Shown: one piece after another, positions 18,718 through 31,505 of the stretch | Position numbering within the stretch: position 1 is the first letter of the stretch | How the letters are laid out: each line of letters begins with the position of its first letter | From: Ahaetulla prasina | Lineage: Eukaryota; Chordata; Lepidosauria; Squamata; Colubridae | NCBI RefSeq assembly: GCF_028640845.1 | Contig: NC_080543.1 | Span: forward strand, 93,423,825-93,487,824 | Reading direction: 5' to 3' | Length of the DNA stretch: 64,000 bases | Notes under the pieces: generated by a model | Seen by the model: only the letters and a program-made list of their open reading frames with translations | What the model was told of the DNA's origin: nothing | Databases searched by the model: none | Program-made: the position numbers and the translations under genes

Positions 18718-19378
18718 GATTTTAGTTTGGGGTCTTGAACTCTAGTTATTGATTTCTCCATCTCAACTGTAAGTACTTTACTTCTCCTGTTCTCGCTCCT
18801 TGATTTATCATATTAATACTGCACATCTGTGGAGATTCTCAGTCATGTAGGTCATAATTGTCTGAAAAGTGCTTTTTCCAAAAGGCAACTGGAATGTTTT
18901 TTTCCTTGAGGAAGACCTTTCACCTCTTATCTAAGAAGCTTCATCAGTTCTGGCAGGATGGTGGGGGGCAATGGAAGGATTAGTTCTGACCGGATTGAGG
19001 GTGGTGGTTGTTTGGAAGAATCATATTTCTTTGAAGTCATCTGGTCCTTAGCATTCTCCCTGAGAGCTCTCGAGGCCATTTGGGAGTTCATTTATTTATC
19101 TAATGATTCCCAGATGACTCCTTCCATTGCCCCCACCATCCTGCCAGAACTGACAAAGCTTCTTAGATAAGAGGTGAAACGTCTTCCTCAAGGAAAAAAA
19201 ACATTCCAGTTGCCTTTTGGAAAAAAACACTTTTCAGACAACTATGAGTTTCATGACAGAATCTTCACAGAGGTAAAGTATTAATCTGATAAATCCAAGG
19301 AGTAGAAAGCAGGAGAAGTGAACTTACTGTTGAGATGGAGAAAACAATAACTAGAGTTCAAGGCTCAAAACTAAAACC
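18718..19378. repeat. ~660-bp imperfect palindrome, Penelope-like sequence
   Basis: The left arm (about 18,718-18,980) is the reverse complement of the right arm (about 19,117-19,378). The arms differ by scattered substitutions and small indels around a ~135-bp spacer. The shared phrase 'cacctcttatctaagaagct' resembles the 3' region of Penelope-like retroelements, in which inverted copies are common. Class assignment is from memory. Confidence 0.75.
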
Positions 19379-19808
19379 TATACCTGTAGGAGATTGGGTT
19401 AGTGTAACAAAGAAAAAAACACATTCTTTTCAGAGGGACATGTTTTAAAAGGGACACAAATAAGAAATCGCCATGTTTAGTATTGGCACTCAGTACATTT
19501 TGTGTCTGATTGAATAATAAAGCACCTTTTGCAATGAAAGCCATATGCCTGGCTGCTACCATCTTGCATAAATGAATGGGTGGCAGTGGCTTCTTTCTCT
19601 TCCTCTTGTGGCTGTCACTTTGAACAAACTGTATCCTTTAATTCAGTGCTTCCCAAACATTTTCCTTTATTACCCCAAACTGCTTATTGGAAAGTCCTTA
19701 TTTAAATGTCCCTGTAATGGTTGGGTAGTGGGTTTCTGTGTAGTTTTCCAAAGGAAAAACAACCCACTTTTTTGGGTAATGCCCAGGTTTTTTTTTTTTT
19801 GGTTTTTT

Positions 19809-20059
19809 TTTGTTTACATTTATACCCCGCCCTTCTCCGAAGACTCAGGGCGGCTTACAGTGTATAAGGCAATAGTCTCATTCTATTTGTATATTTTTAC
19901 AAAGTCAACTTATTGCCCCCCCAACAATCTGGGTCCTCATTTTACCTACCTTATAAAGGATGGAAGGCTGAGTCAACCTTGGGCCGGGCTCGAACCTGCA
20001 ATAATTGCAGGCTTCGGTGTTCTTAATAACAGGCTATTACCAGCTTGAGCTATCCGGCC
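19809..20059 (-). mobile_element. tRNA-derived SINE with L2-type tail
   Basis: Read on the minus strand it begins GGGGCCGGATAGCTCAAGCT (A box) and carries the B box GGTTCGAGCCC. It ends in the stem CCGCCCTGAGTCTTCGGAGA-AGGGCGG shared with the LINE ends at 2,370-2,570 and 39,807. This suggests L2/CR1-type machinery moved it. Confidence 0.8.
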
Positions 20060-20473
20060 CCTGTTTTGGATGCACTTTTTAAATTGATGCATTCCAGTCA
20101 TGAGAATCGTCCTACCTGGTCTTTATTATGCTTACTGAATCTTCTCTGACTTTCTGTGCTAAGAGCCTAAGCTCATTCGCTCTATTCCCCATATTTTGAA
20201 GCATGTATGGGTAGTGAACTTTATGGACCAATGTTATGTCTGATTTTTAATGACTGGTTTAAGGAGCCTTATTAAGCACCTTCTCTCCTGTTGGATAAAG
20301 TCCTTAATTTCTCAGGTCCTTAATTCAGGCTTTTCAATTTCCATTCTCAACAGGATATAGTTTGAATTGCTTTTAATTATAATCTCATTATCCTTAGGCC
20401 AAACACATTTTTACCAGTCCTGGTTAGATAAATAACTCAGAACTCTGACTGCTACTGCTGTATCTGCTGGATG
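20060..20473. other. Intergenic, nothing recognised
   Basis: AT-rich sequence without a recognised gene or repeat. Confidence 0.5.
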
Positions 20474-20481
20474 GCCTAGAT

Positions 20482-20614
20482 CAGGGTGTCAAACTCATGT
20501 TGTCATGGTGGTGTCACGTGATATATCTTGACTTTCCTCTCTTTGCTAAACCAGGTGTGGGCATGGCCAATGTGTGATGCATCTCGCCCGTGGGCCATGA
20601 GTTTGACACTCCTG
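20482..20614. mobile_element. hAT MITE with target duplication (GTGTCAAACTCA)
   Basis: The ends CAGGGTGTCAAACTCAT and ATGAGTTTGACACTCCTG are inverted. The flanks GCCTAGAT and GCCTAGAC are an 8-bp duplication with one change. Confidence 0.88.
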
Positions 20615-20719
20615 GCCTAGACCTTTCTTGTGCAATGGACCTAATCTTTTCTTCTCTTCCTGGGCCACTTTTGCACCTTGGTGTTCTTTCTTGGTGTTTA
20701 TTCTTGAGTCACACATGCG

Positions 20720-21244
20720 TGTAGAACGTTAGCACCCACCCCTCTCCTAGAAGAATGAAATATCTTAGGAAATATTAAAAAGGCAGAATATTATGTTTCC
20801 CTGGATATGAAAAGGAGAAACATGTTTTTAAAGACAAAGCAGCTCCCTGCCCCCACTTCAGCTCCAGGGGGATGGGATTAAGACATGGCCCTCAGGGTAT
20901 GATAAGATTAGCCCTGTACCTATCTCACCACCTGGCACCTGAGAAGATTAAGTCACCCAGCAAGGCTCAACCAAGCCTGGGACTCAGGACAGCCTACAGA
21001 GTTGCCCCTGCATGGCCCCATGGGAGTCTGACAACCAATCAGAGTACAAGCTCAAATTCAAAAGCTCAGAGAGGGTATAAAACTCAGGCACTCTCAGCAT
21101 TTCTTCCCTTTTTTTTCCTTCACCCAACATCATTAAGGCATGTGATCCTGTCCACCATTAAAAACCATCTTTCCAAGCAGTCTCCATGTTTCCAGTGTCT
21201 TTTTCCCCACTTAGAATTGAACCAGATGGACATTTCTTCCAACA
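20720..21244 (+). mobile_element. Solo LTR, family 1, copy A
   Basis: It begins TGTAGAACGTTAGCACCC and ends TTTCTTCCAACA (TG...CA). It contains a TATA-like GGGTATAAAACT near 21,074. It matches copies at 39,553-40,437 (minus) and 62,420-62,905. The flanks TGCG and TGTG fit a 4-bp duplication with one mismatch. No internal retroelement genes are attached, so it is a solo LTR. Confidence 0.8.
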
Positions 21245-21405
21245 TGTGGGCAAACATGAATGAAATTCCCCAATATGTAACCATAGTCTTTAATTGCTGC
21301 ACAACTGCAGCAAGCTCCTAAGGGTTTTTGTCCTTCTATTTGTTTATTTAGATTTATTGGCTGCCCTAGAAGGCTTACAATCATAAAAGATAAAAACTGT
21401 ACTAT

Positions 21406-21428
21406 ACATACATACATACATACATACA

Positions 21429-21464
<36 letters not shown>

Positions 21465-21466
21465 TA
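21406..21466. repeat. (CATA)n microsatellite
   Basis: A tetranucleotide run leading directly into the tail end of the reversed SINE at 21,467. Confidence 0.95.
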
Positions 21467-21747
21467 AGGTAAAGGTTCCCCTCGTACTTACGTGCTAGTC
21501 GTTGCCGACTCTAGGGGGCGGTGCTCATCTCTGTTTCAAAGCTGAAGAGCCAGCGCTGTCCGAAGACATCTCTGTGGTCATGTGGCCGGCATGACTCAAC
21601 ACCAAAGGCGCACGGAATGCTGTTACCTTCCCACCAAAGATAATCTCTATTTTTTCTACTTGCATTTTTACGTGCTTTCGAAACTGCTAGGTTGGCAGAA
21701 GCTGGGACTAGTAACGGGAGCTCACCCCATTACACGGCAGCACTATC
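21467..21747 (-). mobile_element. tRNA SINE with Bov-B-like tail, head-truncated
   Basis: The reverse complement matches the fuller copy at 53,638-53,990 (for example 'catgtggccggcatgact'). The tRNA-like head is missing. The 3' part resembles the Bov-B LINE end, as in Sauria-type SINEs. Confidence 0.85.
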
Positions 21748-23062
21748 TTACACAAAGCCAAATATTGAGGCCCACTTAAAAGATGGGGAGGCGGGAGCAG
21801 GATGGGGGGGAGGGAAGTGGGATCCATTGTTAATCTATCAACCATCTTTATTGTTATTCTCCTCCATTGAAGCTCCAAACTAACTGGCAGTCACAGTTCT
21901 TTAGGATCTTACTAAAGGTCAGGAAGATTGGAACCTCACTGGGGGAGGAGGGAGGCAAGGTGTTCCAAAAGGCAGGCACTGTTCATCTAAGAATTTTCTA
22001 AAAATAATAATAATAGTATATTTGCTTTTAACTTAACTATGAAGAAGAATTCAAAGGCATGTATCTTGCCATGCATTAAGTGCAATCACTTAAAAGTAAG
22101 TGGAGTCTATGAATTAAGAACATTTTGAGGATTCAAGGGTTGGGGTAGACAAAGCTTGCCCAGAATGAAGCTGGTTTGAACACTGCATCCCCTTGCACTA
22201 GTGATAATTGCCAGCATTCATATGTCACCTGCCTCCAAGAATCCTTGGTATTAAGTTAGAATGATCCTTATTCTAGCTCCTTCCAGTTCAAGGGTTTCTC
22301 ACATTATCTGATGTAGTTTGTGAATGATATAGGTGATACCCATAAAAGTATCTGCTGGAGCAGTTTATCGGCTTGAGGGGAGCTGATATTTAAGACATGA
22401 TGAGTGTGTTTAATGAACCAAAGGCATTAATACTATGTATAGCTTTGAGATTGATATTGAATTAGACAATACCAGATGTAATCAATCAAATTATTACTTG
22501 TTACATTGATTTAAAAGGAAACTCAAAAACTAATTTACAAGGCAGTCCTATATTCAAAAGTGGGTCCTGTTAAAATCAATTAGGTTTATACCCACCACTG
22601 TTCTTGAGCTCTTGGAACTCTCTGAGCTTTGTTTTCTTTTTGCAGATATTTCATTACCATTGTAGGTAACATTATCAGTGCTCTGACATGGGGAAATGAG
22701 GTTGTTAACTGTTTATATTTAGCAGCTTGTCATACCATCCTTGAATTGTAGGCTTTTATGCAGAAAAAAGTTAGGGAGGTTTTCCTAAATATGAATTTCT
22801 CCCATTTGTGTTCATTCTGAAGCATTTTGCACCCATGCTTTGTTGCTGGTGAAGAACACATATAGCTCAAGGAGAGTTCTTCACACACGTTTGAGTTCAG
22901 TTCTTATTATCCATAGTCAATGTGACTACTGAACTGCCATTCATAGTCTGCATGAGACCATAGTTTTTAATGCTTTCTTTTAATATTTTACCGAATTATT
23001 CAAGTTATGTAAATTAATTACATAACTTGAATAAGGCTTATATTGTCACAGGACACTGATTG
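21748..23062. other. Intergenic, nothing recognised
   Basis: No gene or clear repeat found. It includes the perfect foldback at 22,996-23,034, listed separately. Confidence 0.5.
22996..23034. repeat. Perfect foldback, 17-bp arms, 5-nt loop
   Basis: TTATTCAAGTTATGTAA and TTACATAACTTGAATAA are exact reverse complements separated by ATTAA. Confidence 0.95.
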
Positions 23063-23070
23063 CTGTAGTC

Positions 23071-23172
23071 CAGGGGTCTGCAAATTTGGCTCTTTTAAGA
23101 CTTGTGGACTTCCAGAGTTCTCTGGGAGTTGAAGTTCACAAGTCTTAAAAGAGCCAAGTTTGCAGACCCCTG
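23071..23172. mobile_element. Palindromic hAT MITE (CAGGGGTCT family), 102 bp
   Basis: It is almost entirely an inverted repeat: CAGGGGTCTGCAAATTTGGC against the mirrored end TTTGCAGACCCCTG. The flanks CTGTAGTC and TCGTAGTC share six bases. It belongs with the copies at 57,647 and 63,803. Confidence 0.85.
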
Positions 23173-23668
23173 TCGTAGTCCAATTTAGTTTGTTGCTGTA
23201 TCTACAATTCTTACATACTTTAAAAGGGTATATTTTGTTCTCTTCCAAATTTCCTTTTTTTAAACAAAAGAACAACCAATGCTTGGGATTAAACCCAAGA
23301 TCTTCATGAACTCCATATCCTAGAAGAGAAAGAACAATGCTAACTTTAGTTTAAATTTCATTCATTGAGTTGTAACTTGAATGGTTGTCCTACTGATATA
23401 GAGTAGCTATTGTATGAATTGCTTTCTTGAAGTTACTGGAAATATGCAAATGTGAAAAATAGCTCAGAGCTGGGTTTTTTTCCTTTCCTCTCCTCCACTT
23501 TATCCCTTCTGTTTCATTGCACTGAACTCAAAGTCTGCCAGGAATGCAGACAAATTATTTTGTATTCACCCTCTTCACCACCACATGCTTGTCATAAGAT
23601 ATAACCTTCTGAGTGAGATGCCAGGAACTAATCTGCAAAGCCCCAATCTTTATTTTGGGTGGTTATTA

Positions 23669-24015
23669 AAGGTAAGGTAAAAGTTCCCCTCGCACATATG
23701 TGCTAGTCATTCCGGGCTGGTGCTCATCTCCGTTTCAAAGCTGAAGATCCAGCGCTGTTCAAAGACGTCTCCGTGATCATGTGGCCGGCATGACTAAATG
23801 CCAAAGGCACACAGAATGCTGTTACCATCCCACCAAATGTGGTCCCTATTTTTCTACTTGCATTTTTTACCTGCTTTTGAATTGCTAGGTTGGCAGAAGC
23901 TGGGACAAGTAACGGGAGCTCACCCCATTCTGCAGCACTAGGGATTTGAACCGCTGAATTGCCGACCTTTCGAGCAATAAGCTCAGTGTCTTAGCCACTG
24001 AACCACCACATCCCT
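23669..24015 (-). mobile_element. tRNA SINE with Bov-B-like tail, near full length
   Basis: The minus strand has the tRNA-like head with A box region TGGCTAAGACACTGAGCTTA and B box GGTTCAAATCC. The body is shared with the copies at 21,467 and 53,638, and the tail ends GGGGAACTTTTACC. Confidence 0.88.
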
Positions 24016-24210
24016 TTATTACTCTTCAGCAATTCAAACAACCCCCAGCCTTATCAATCCAGCCCAAAGCAGTTTCCATCTCATAGCTGAAAGTACTGTT
24101 ACCTAGATCTCTGATTCCTCCGTTGTCCTTCTCTACAGGATTGTATACCAATAGCAGAGTCTTCTCCAACCTCATGGCTTAGCAGTGTTGTGAATATAGT
24201 TTGTGAATTC

Positions 24211-24420
24211 AGTGTGATATAGTGGTTAAAATGTTGGACTAGGAGCGGGGAAGACCCAGTTTCTAATCTACCCTCAATCATGGAAGGTCCCCTAATGACT
24301 GGGTGATTATTTTTTTCTCAGCTCAACCTATGTTACATTGCTGTGGGGAAAACTAGGAGGAGAAAACACATTGTATATTATGTAAAAGCCCTCCTGAATA
24401 AAAGGCAGAATAATAAATCA
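24211..24420 (+). mobile_element. tRNA-derived SINE, second family, diverged
   Basis: The head TATAGTGGTTAAAATGTTGG resembles the copy at 49,187-49,413, and the body continues 'cagctcaacctatgttacat...ctgtgggga'. The L2-like tail is degraded. Confidence 0.6.
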
Positions 24421-25152
24421 GATCATTAAATGCAATCAACTTATAAACTGCTTCAAAATGTGATAGTTTGGCAGGCTGCATACAATTGGATATAAGAGAT
24501 AAACTCCTAAATACCCAGCCTGCCTTCTATAAAAGCAGAATTTGAGTTACAATAGAGTCTCTGTAGGTCAAGGCTGAGTTTCTACAGGACTAGTTAATTA
24601 ACTAGATATGAGCAAATCGAAGGGAAACAAAAAAGATAGTAGGACCATCAAAGCTTTGATGTCCAACATCCCTTTTCCAAAGATGAACTATCTCCCAAGC
24701 AATTTTATTCTTACAGTGGCTTTAAATGGGACTTACATTGTAGCTGGGTTTGCATTAAATCTTATTTGGGTTGTTTAACCCATTTTCTTAATTCATATAA
24801 TATATTAAACCACAATCCAAATACATTATTGTTTTGACAACCCACTAAGCATTCCCCCAACAATCTAACCCAACCCCCAAGCAAGATTAAAACTTGTAAA
24901 AGCTTGTAGGCTAATCCTTAATAGGCTAATTTTCTTTCTTGTGGGAACTTCATTTGCATGAAATACAGCTGGACAATAGCATTGAATTTCAGGCTCCAAT
25001 GCAGCACTCGGTTCCAGTAACTGAATTTTAAGACGCTGAGATTTTGACCTGGAACCCCCACCCCCCCGCCCTTAGATTTGGAATTTCCTTGCCATGAGTC
25101 TCAGACCTAGTTTGAAACAGTTATTAATTTCATTCAAGATCCAATATTAAAC
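24421..25152. other. Intergenic, nothing recognised
   Basis: AT-rich intergenic sequence with no supported feature. Confidence 0.5.
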
Positions 25153-25183
25153 ACACAATTTTCTTCTTTGAAGAAAATTGTGT
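25153..25183. repeat. Perfect foldback, 14-bp arms, 3-nt loop
   Basis: ACACAATTTTCTTC and GAAGAAAATTGTGT are exact reverse complements around TTT, just upstream of the LINE fragment. Confidence 0.95.
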
Positions 25184-25189
25184 TTTTTT

Positions 25190-28100
25190 GCAAATTGATA
25201 AATGCTAGAAGCATTGTAAACAAATTGCCTGAATTTTATCCTCTTGTTAAACAATGGTACATTTGATATTATATTTGTTTGTGAAACATGGCTGAACTCT
25301 TCCCTCCCTGATTCCATTATTTCAGACGAAGAGTATCATGTTTTTTGGTCAGATTGTGAAACCCGCAGAGGAGTTGGAGTGGCTATCTTTTACAAAAAGT
25401 CACTGAATCTAAAAAATATTCAAGTTTTCATATTTCATATTTCACATATGACTCTGTGGTCTCTTCTCCAACTCCCAAAAGCTTTAACCAAAAACTGTCT
25501 ACCATTGACCTCACCCTGTTCCTAAGAGGACAATAAGGGGCGTGCATAAGTGCACAAAAGTGCCTACCGTTCCTGTCCTATTGTTTCCTTTCAATAGATG
25601 TTCTTGTATATAATGTTGTGACAAATAAAATAATTTTTTTTAAAAGTTGCACATAAATTTGCTCTTCCTGAAACTATTGTATGCGACCTATCCCTTAACA
25701 TTACACTTAGATTCTTACTATGCTACAGAGCCCCTGACTACGACATTGCTCATACGAATATGTTAACCACACTGTTAACATGGGCTACCTCTTGTCCATA
25801 TCCTCTCATCTTCATGGGTGACCTTAATCTACCTTTTATTAACTGAATAACAAATGAATGTACAACTGAACCCATCCATACTACCCTATACAATGCTGTT
25901 ACAAACCTAGGTCTTGAACAACTAGTAACTAACAATACAAGACTCAACAACTGCCTTGACCTCATCTTCTGCAACAACACAAACTCAATTTATGGACTAC
26001 AAATAAAAGAACCCTTTTCGAACAGCGACCACAGCATGATAGACTTTTGTCTCAATATACGCCCAATAAATCGTCATACTAATGGTATTCCAAACTACAA
26101 TTTCAAAAAAGCCAACTACGACCTTATAAACATCGACCTCTCATCTCTTGACTGGCAAAATCTATTCTCAACCTGTATCACTACTGAAGACCACTATAGA
26201 GTTTTCCTACTTGAAATCAATAGAGTCATTAAACTGTACATACCACAAATCACCACCAAAAACAGAAAAAACAAATTATCCATATCAATAAAAAAGCTCC
26301 AATCCAAAAAAAAAAAAATCCCTCTGGAGAAGAAACAAAAAGGGCTATGTAGCAAATTTCAAAAACCGCTACAGAAATATATGCAACCAAATAAAAATTG
26401 AATGCACCAATTACCACACCAAGCAAGAAGAAGACTTTCTGCGCAGAAATTCCAATCGTGCTTTTTATAATTTTGTAAACAACAACCTTAAAGACTCGAG
26501 ATCCATCCCACCACTAAAAGAATCTAACGGCAAAGAATATAATGACGAAACAGCTAAAGCAAACATTTTTAACACATTCTTTGGCTCAGTCTTTGTTAAC
26601 AGTAATGGCTCCTACCCGACATTCCCCTATCGTACCAACAATGAGTACAACGACCTAACACAAATAGATTTCACAGAAGATAATGTTGAAAAAGCTCTTC
26701 GCAAACTGAAACCATCCCTGTCTATTGGACCTGATGGACTATGTGCATACTTCTTAAAAAAGCTTTCCACTAATATATCTGAACCCCTAAGCGTAATCTT
26801 TGAAAAAGCTTTCATGACCAGTTCCCTTCCCAAACTTTGGTCACTAGTCTCGGTCATCCCAGTCTTCAAAAAAGGGGCCCCAGCCTAGTTGAAAATTACA
26901 GACCAATCTCTCTATGTTGCGTCACCTGCAAAATAATGGAATCTATCATCAACCAATCCATTACCCTCCACCTAGAAACAAACAACCTACTCTCTAATAA
27001 ACAATTTGGTTTCAGAAAAAAATTATCATGTAATTTACAACTTCTCCACTGCAAAAACATATGGATTACAAATCTTGATCAGGGCAAAGCAATAGATGCA
27101 ATTTACATAGACTTCTGTAAAGCTTTTGACTCAGTAGTACATGATAATCTTCTCCTAAAACTAAAATCCTACGGCATCTCAGGACCCTTCCACAATTGGA
27201 TGACAGCTTTCCTGTCAAACAGACAACAAGTGGTCAAAATTGGCAATGCTCTATCAAATCCTGTTTTTGTCAAAAGTGGCGTTCCCCAAGGCAGCGTTCT
27301 TGGACCAACACTCTTCATATTATACATTAATGATCTCTGTGACCATATTACAAGTAATTGTGTTCTCTTTGCTGACGATGTCAAACTATTTAACACCACC
27401 AACAATACAGTTACCCTTCAAAAAGACCTTGACTTTGTGTCTGAATGGTCTAAAACTTGGCAACTCCAAATCTCAACTAGCAAATGCTCAGTCTTACATA
27501 TTGGAAAAAAGAACCTAAACACTAAGTACAAGTTTGATGGACATTACCTTACAGATGACCCGCACCCTGTTAAAGACCTTGGAGTTTTCATATCAAATGA
27601 TCTAAATGCGAAAGCCCACTGCAACTATATCGCAAAAAAGGCTTTAAGAGTTGTAAACCTAATATTGCGTAGCTTTTTCTCCAAAAACACTACACTACTA
27701 ACCAGAGCATATAAAACATTTGCTAGACCAATTCTTGAATACAGCTTGACTGTCTGGAACCCATACCACATTTCTGACATCAATACAATTGAACATGTCC
27801 AGAAATATTTTACAAGAAGAGTTCTCCACTCCTCTGAATACAACAAAATACCTTGTGCCACCAGACTTGAAATCCTGGGTTTAGAAAATTTAGAACTACG
27901 CCGCCTTCGACATGACCTGAGTTTAACTCATAGAATCATCTATTACAATGTCCTTCCTGTCGAAGACTACTTCAGCTTCAATTGCAACAATACACAAGCA
28001 CACAATAGATTTAAGCTTAACGTTAACTGCTCCAATCTTGATTGCAGAAAATATGACTTCAGTAACAGAGTTGTTAATACTTGGAATACACTACCTGACT

Positions 28101-28375
28101 CTGTGGTCTCTTCCCAAAATCCCCAAAGCTTCAACCAAAAACCGTCTACTATTGACCTCACCCCATTCCTAAGAGGTCTGTAAGGGGCATGCATAAGAGC
28201 ACAAGCGTGCCTACCATTCCTGTCCTATTGTTTCCTTTTGTTATATCCAATTAATATAGGTATTACATACTCATGCTTATATATATACTTATATACTGTA
28301 TAGTTATTTCATGCTTATGCTTATATATACTGTGTGACAAAATAAATAAATAAAATAAATAAAAAATAAATAGAA
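25190..28375 (+). pseudogene. CR1-group LINE, 5'-truncated, endonuclease and reverse transcriptase
   Basis: It encodes an APE-type endonuclease (NARSIVNKLPEF, then VCETWLNSSLP, GDLNLPFIN, SDHSMIDF) and a reverse transcriptase. The latter is open over 26,837-28,183, with IDFCKAFDSVVH, SGVPQGSVLGP and the catalytic FADDVKLF. The C-terminal part LTVWNPYHISDINTIEHVQK is typical of CR1/Jockey-type LINEs. Stops or frameshifts disrupt the reading frame near 25,845, 26,340 and 26,887, and a second insertion splits the endonuclease. The 3' end finishes in (AAAT)n. The 5' end, with any ORF1, is missing. Clade assignment within the CR1/Jockey group is tentative. Confidence 0.9.
25440..25645 (+). mobile_element. 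3' end of the same LINE family nested in the LINE
   Basis: It interrupts the endonuclease frame and carries the family ending ('accaaaaactgtctaccatt...ctattgtttcctttcaa') with an A-rich tail. The frame resumes after AAGTT, which also occurs before the insertion. Joining across it restores endonuclease homology, so it is a later, heavily truncated insertion. Confidence 0.85.
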
Positions 28376-31300
28376 ACATCTTAGTCTTGATTATTTAAAT
28401 GTGTGCATAGATCATTTACAAAATGAAGAACAATGTGAATACAAAAAGTTTAATATTCATTTACTTGCTTTTCTTATCTACGAATAAAGGTTGAAAAAAA
28501 CCTTCCTTTATAAGCTGATAGTGAATGAAGTATAAAATCTTTATAATACATTAAATACAGTTTCCCAATTTATAATCTGGACATTTCATAATGTAAGGGT
28601 GTCTGTGTGTGTGTATGTGATCCATTTTCCTCCCTTCCTCCACCTCTCTCCTCCCCTGCACTTGAACCACAGGATGATTAGAAAGAGCTTTGTGAAGTCA
28701 GAATATTGCTAATGGCTGTTAAATGAGCACCAGCATCCAAGTTGGTAGCATCACATGATGATTGACCTAATAATTTTTGCTTCAGTTGTATTTGTCAAGA
28801 ATGTAATGGATACTTGTAGATCTGTAGATACCGAACTCATCTTCTCTGTGATTTATACATTTAGATTCCTGAAGTCTCTCTTCAGGAAAATGCTAACAGC
28901 TTAGAATCTACAGAGGTACAACAGGAGACATTATTGTACTTGTTTCTTTTTCCTTTTGTGGACTTGAAGAAGGTATCAAGAAACCTACAAGACCAGGTAA
29001 AATATTCTCCCCATAGAAATATTTTTTTCATCATCTGAGTGACAAATTATTGAAAGTGTATGATTAAAACATTTGAAACCAGTAGCTGAGGACACATTTT
29101 GTCCTAATTTCTCTTAGGTTATTGGAATGCTATTTATTTATTTCAAATGAAATGTTGTTGTAATGGTTTAGGATCAATTTATATATATATATATATTAAC
29201 AATCTATCATTGGTCAATTTGTTATGTAACATTTTGGCAACTTCTGCAAAACGACATTGCCAAATCATATAAATAATTACGCTGTACTCATTCATATTTA
29301 AGAGTTTAAATATGCTTTTCCAAATTGGTACTGGAACCAATGTGATAAAATTTAGACTTTATATCCTTTCTTCATATTATCTAAGATAACTCAGTAGAAT
29401 TATTTTGAACAGTAAATATTTTTAAATCAGCTCCCACAAGTAATAGTTTTAGTCTATTGTTGCAGAAAACTAAATACCTCATGACATCATAAAGAATAAC
29501 ACATTTATTATGACAAAATCTTGCATGGGCTACATCTACTTCAGCAGATGCAGAAAGTGTTAAAGGGCAACACATATATGTTCATGGATATAGACAAACC
29601 AGAAGTAAAAAAAAAATCCTGACTTTGGTAAGATGATTAAACTTTCTAATGTGATGGGCAAATTTGACTTCTATTTCAGTTTTGATATTTATATCTTTTT
29701 TAACGAATGTGTCCTAAATGGTTATACTGATAAAAATAATAAAGTATTCCAATAGCTGTATATTATCTGTGGTCAATGAAATCTTTGGATACCATGTACA
29801 GAGTTACCATTTGCTAGACTAGCACATAAATTTCTATACTTACTGTTTGTTGTCTCTGCTAACGTTTAACTGTTTATTGGTAAAATTAAAATATTAAAAA
29901 TTAAGATATTACATTTATGCTGGATCATATCTATACTCCCATGATGAAACTAATCTTCTGATCTTTAGATCTTTGATACTCTAAATCATTAAAAATAGTG
30001 TTCATGGAAAAAGTTACAGATAAAATGCATAAAATACATGCATAACAAACTCTTTTAGTCCAATATGTGAAACATTCAGATCCAATTGACAGACATATTG
30101 TTTTCAACAGTAATGAAAATTTAGTGGAGTGAAGATGAATGAGCTTTTCAAACACTGGGATTTAGAGGGGAACTCTCAATCTACCCTTTATTTTGGTTAA
30201 CGTATATTCTCTATAAATTTTTGAATATTTTAAATGTTAATATGGTAGTTTTAATTATTCCCAATAACCAAAAAATTGCTAGTAATTTCTAGTATTCTAT
30301 ATTATTGTATTTTTCATACTTAACAATTTATTAAAGAAGCTTTAAGTTAACTTAGATTTTCTCTAGAATTATAGTATCTGCCTTTATGTTTTAGTTTAGT
30401 TTGTTATATCTTAGTTTGTATGTAATTTAACAGAATCCGTATTTCAAAAATGAAGCAATGTAAATCAAATATAGTCAATCTGCACGGCTTTATTTGATAA
30501 AAAAGATTAACATATTTAGCAGCATAAATACATTCTTATTGTATTACTGGCCTTTTTAATTATCTAACACCAGTTGCTTTGGAGCCTTTAATGATTGAGG
30601 GCTATTTCTGAATATGATGGGTAAGAAAATAAGACAATTGAATAAGTTATACGGAACTGTAAGCATCCTACAATAGTTCCATTTTTTGTTTGAATTTCAA
30701 AATAGTTGAATTACTCTGAATAACATCTATCCTGGTGACAAATGCTTTTCACCTGAAGTGTTAATGAGTTGTTAAAATTAAGGCAACTGTAAAATTTGAC
30801 ACAGAATTTGTGACAATGGAGCTTAGAAGAGAAACAGAAGCTTTTTGCAGGTATTGAAATATGTTCTATTTTTTCTCTAAAATAATAAGTTTGAAGACTA
30901 TTTTTTCTTGCATGTTCATACTGTCATCTGCTCTATATGGCTGCGCAAATACTGAAATTAAATATAATTGGTAAATATATAAAATGTCATATGTTTTGAA
31001 TATTAAACATTCAGCAAAAATTGGATTATATTTGCTATTAACAATTGGAAAAGAAAATAATTAGGAGAAAGTTTGAAAATAAACCCATTCCACTTCTGTC
31101 TTTGATCTAAAAAGGTTTCAAAACTACTCAAGAAACAATGACAATCTCTAGTCATAGGAGAATTATTCACATGAAAGGATTCTTTCTTTGAAATTCTAAA
31201 ACTTTTTCACTATTCCTTATTTTGATACACATTAAAGCATTTCAGAGTCCTTGAGAACTTGCCTTAAAAAGAATGACATACTGTAATTCAAAATAAACCA

Positions 31301-31497
31301 AAGCAATTGCATTTTTAAAATAAGATAATGGATTTATTTATTTTATTTTCTAATAATTGTACAGGTCACACACATTATTTGCCTTATTTTTAACTAATTT
31401 AAGCAGTGGGAAACAAGCTTTTGAATTTAGATCAGTAGGAAAGAGAATAACTAGAGTCATTTCAAGATCTTTCTTCCTGGGCTGCTTATTTTTTATA
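28376..31497. other. AT-rich intergenic stretch
   Basis: No gene is recognised. An exon-like segment lies near 28,865-28,996: it is open between a TTTAG and a CAG|GTAAAA border but has no known relative. A short (TA)n occurs near 29,180. Confidence 0.45.
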
Positions 31498-31505
31498 GCC
31501 ATTAG

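Noticed and set aside
19572..20048. 158-codon plus-strand frame
   Set aside because: It runs through a reversed tRNA SINE and unrelated flank; no domain.
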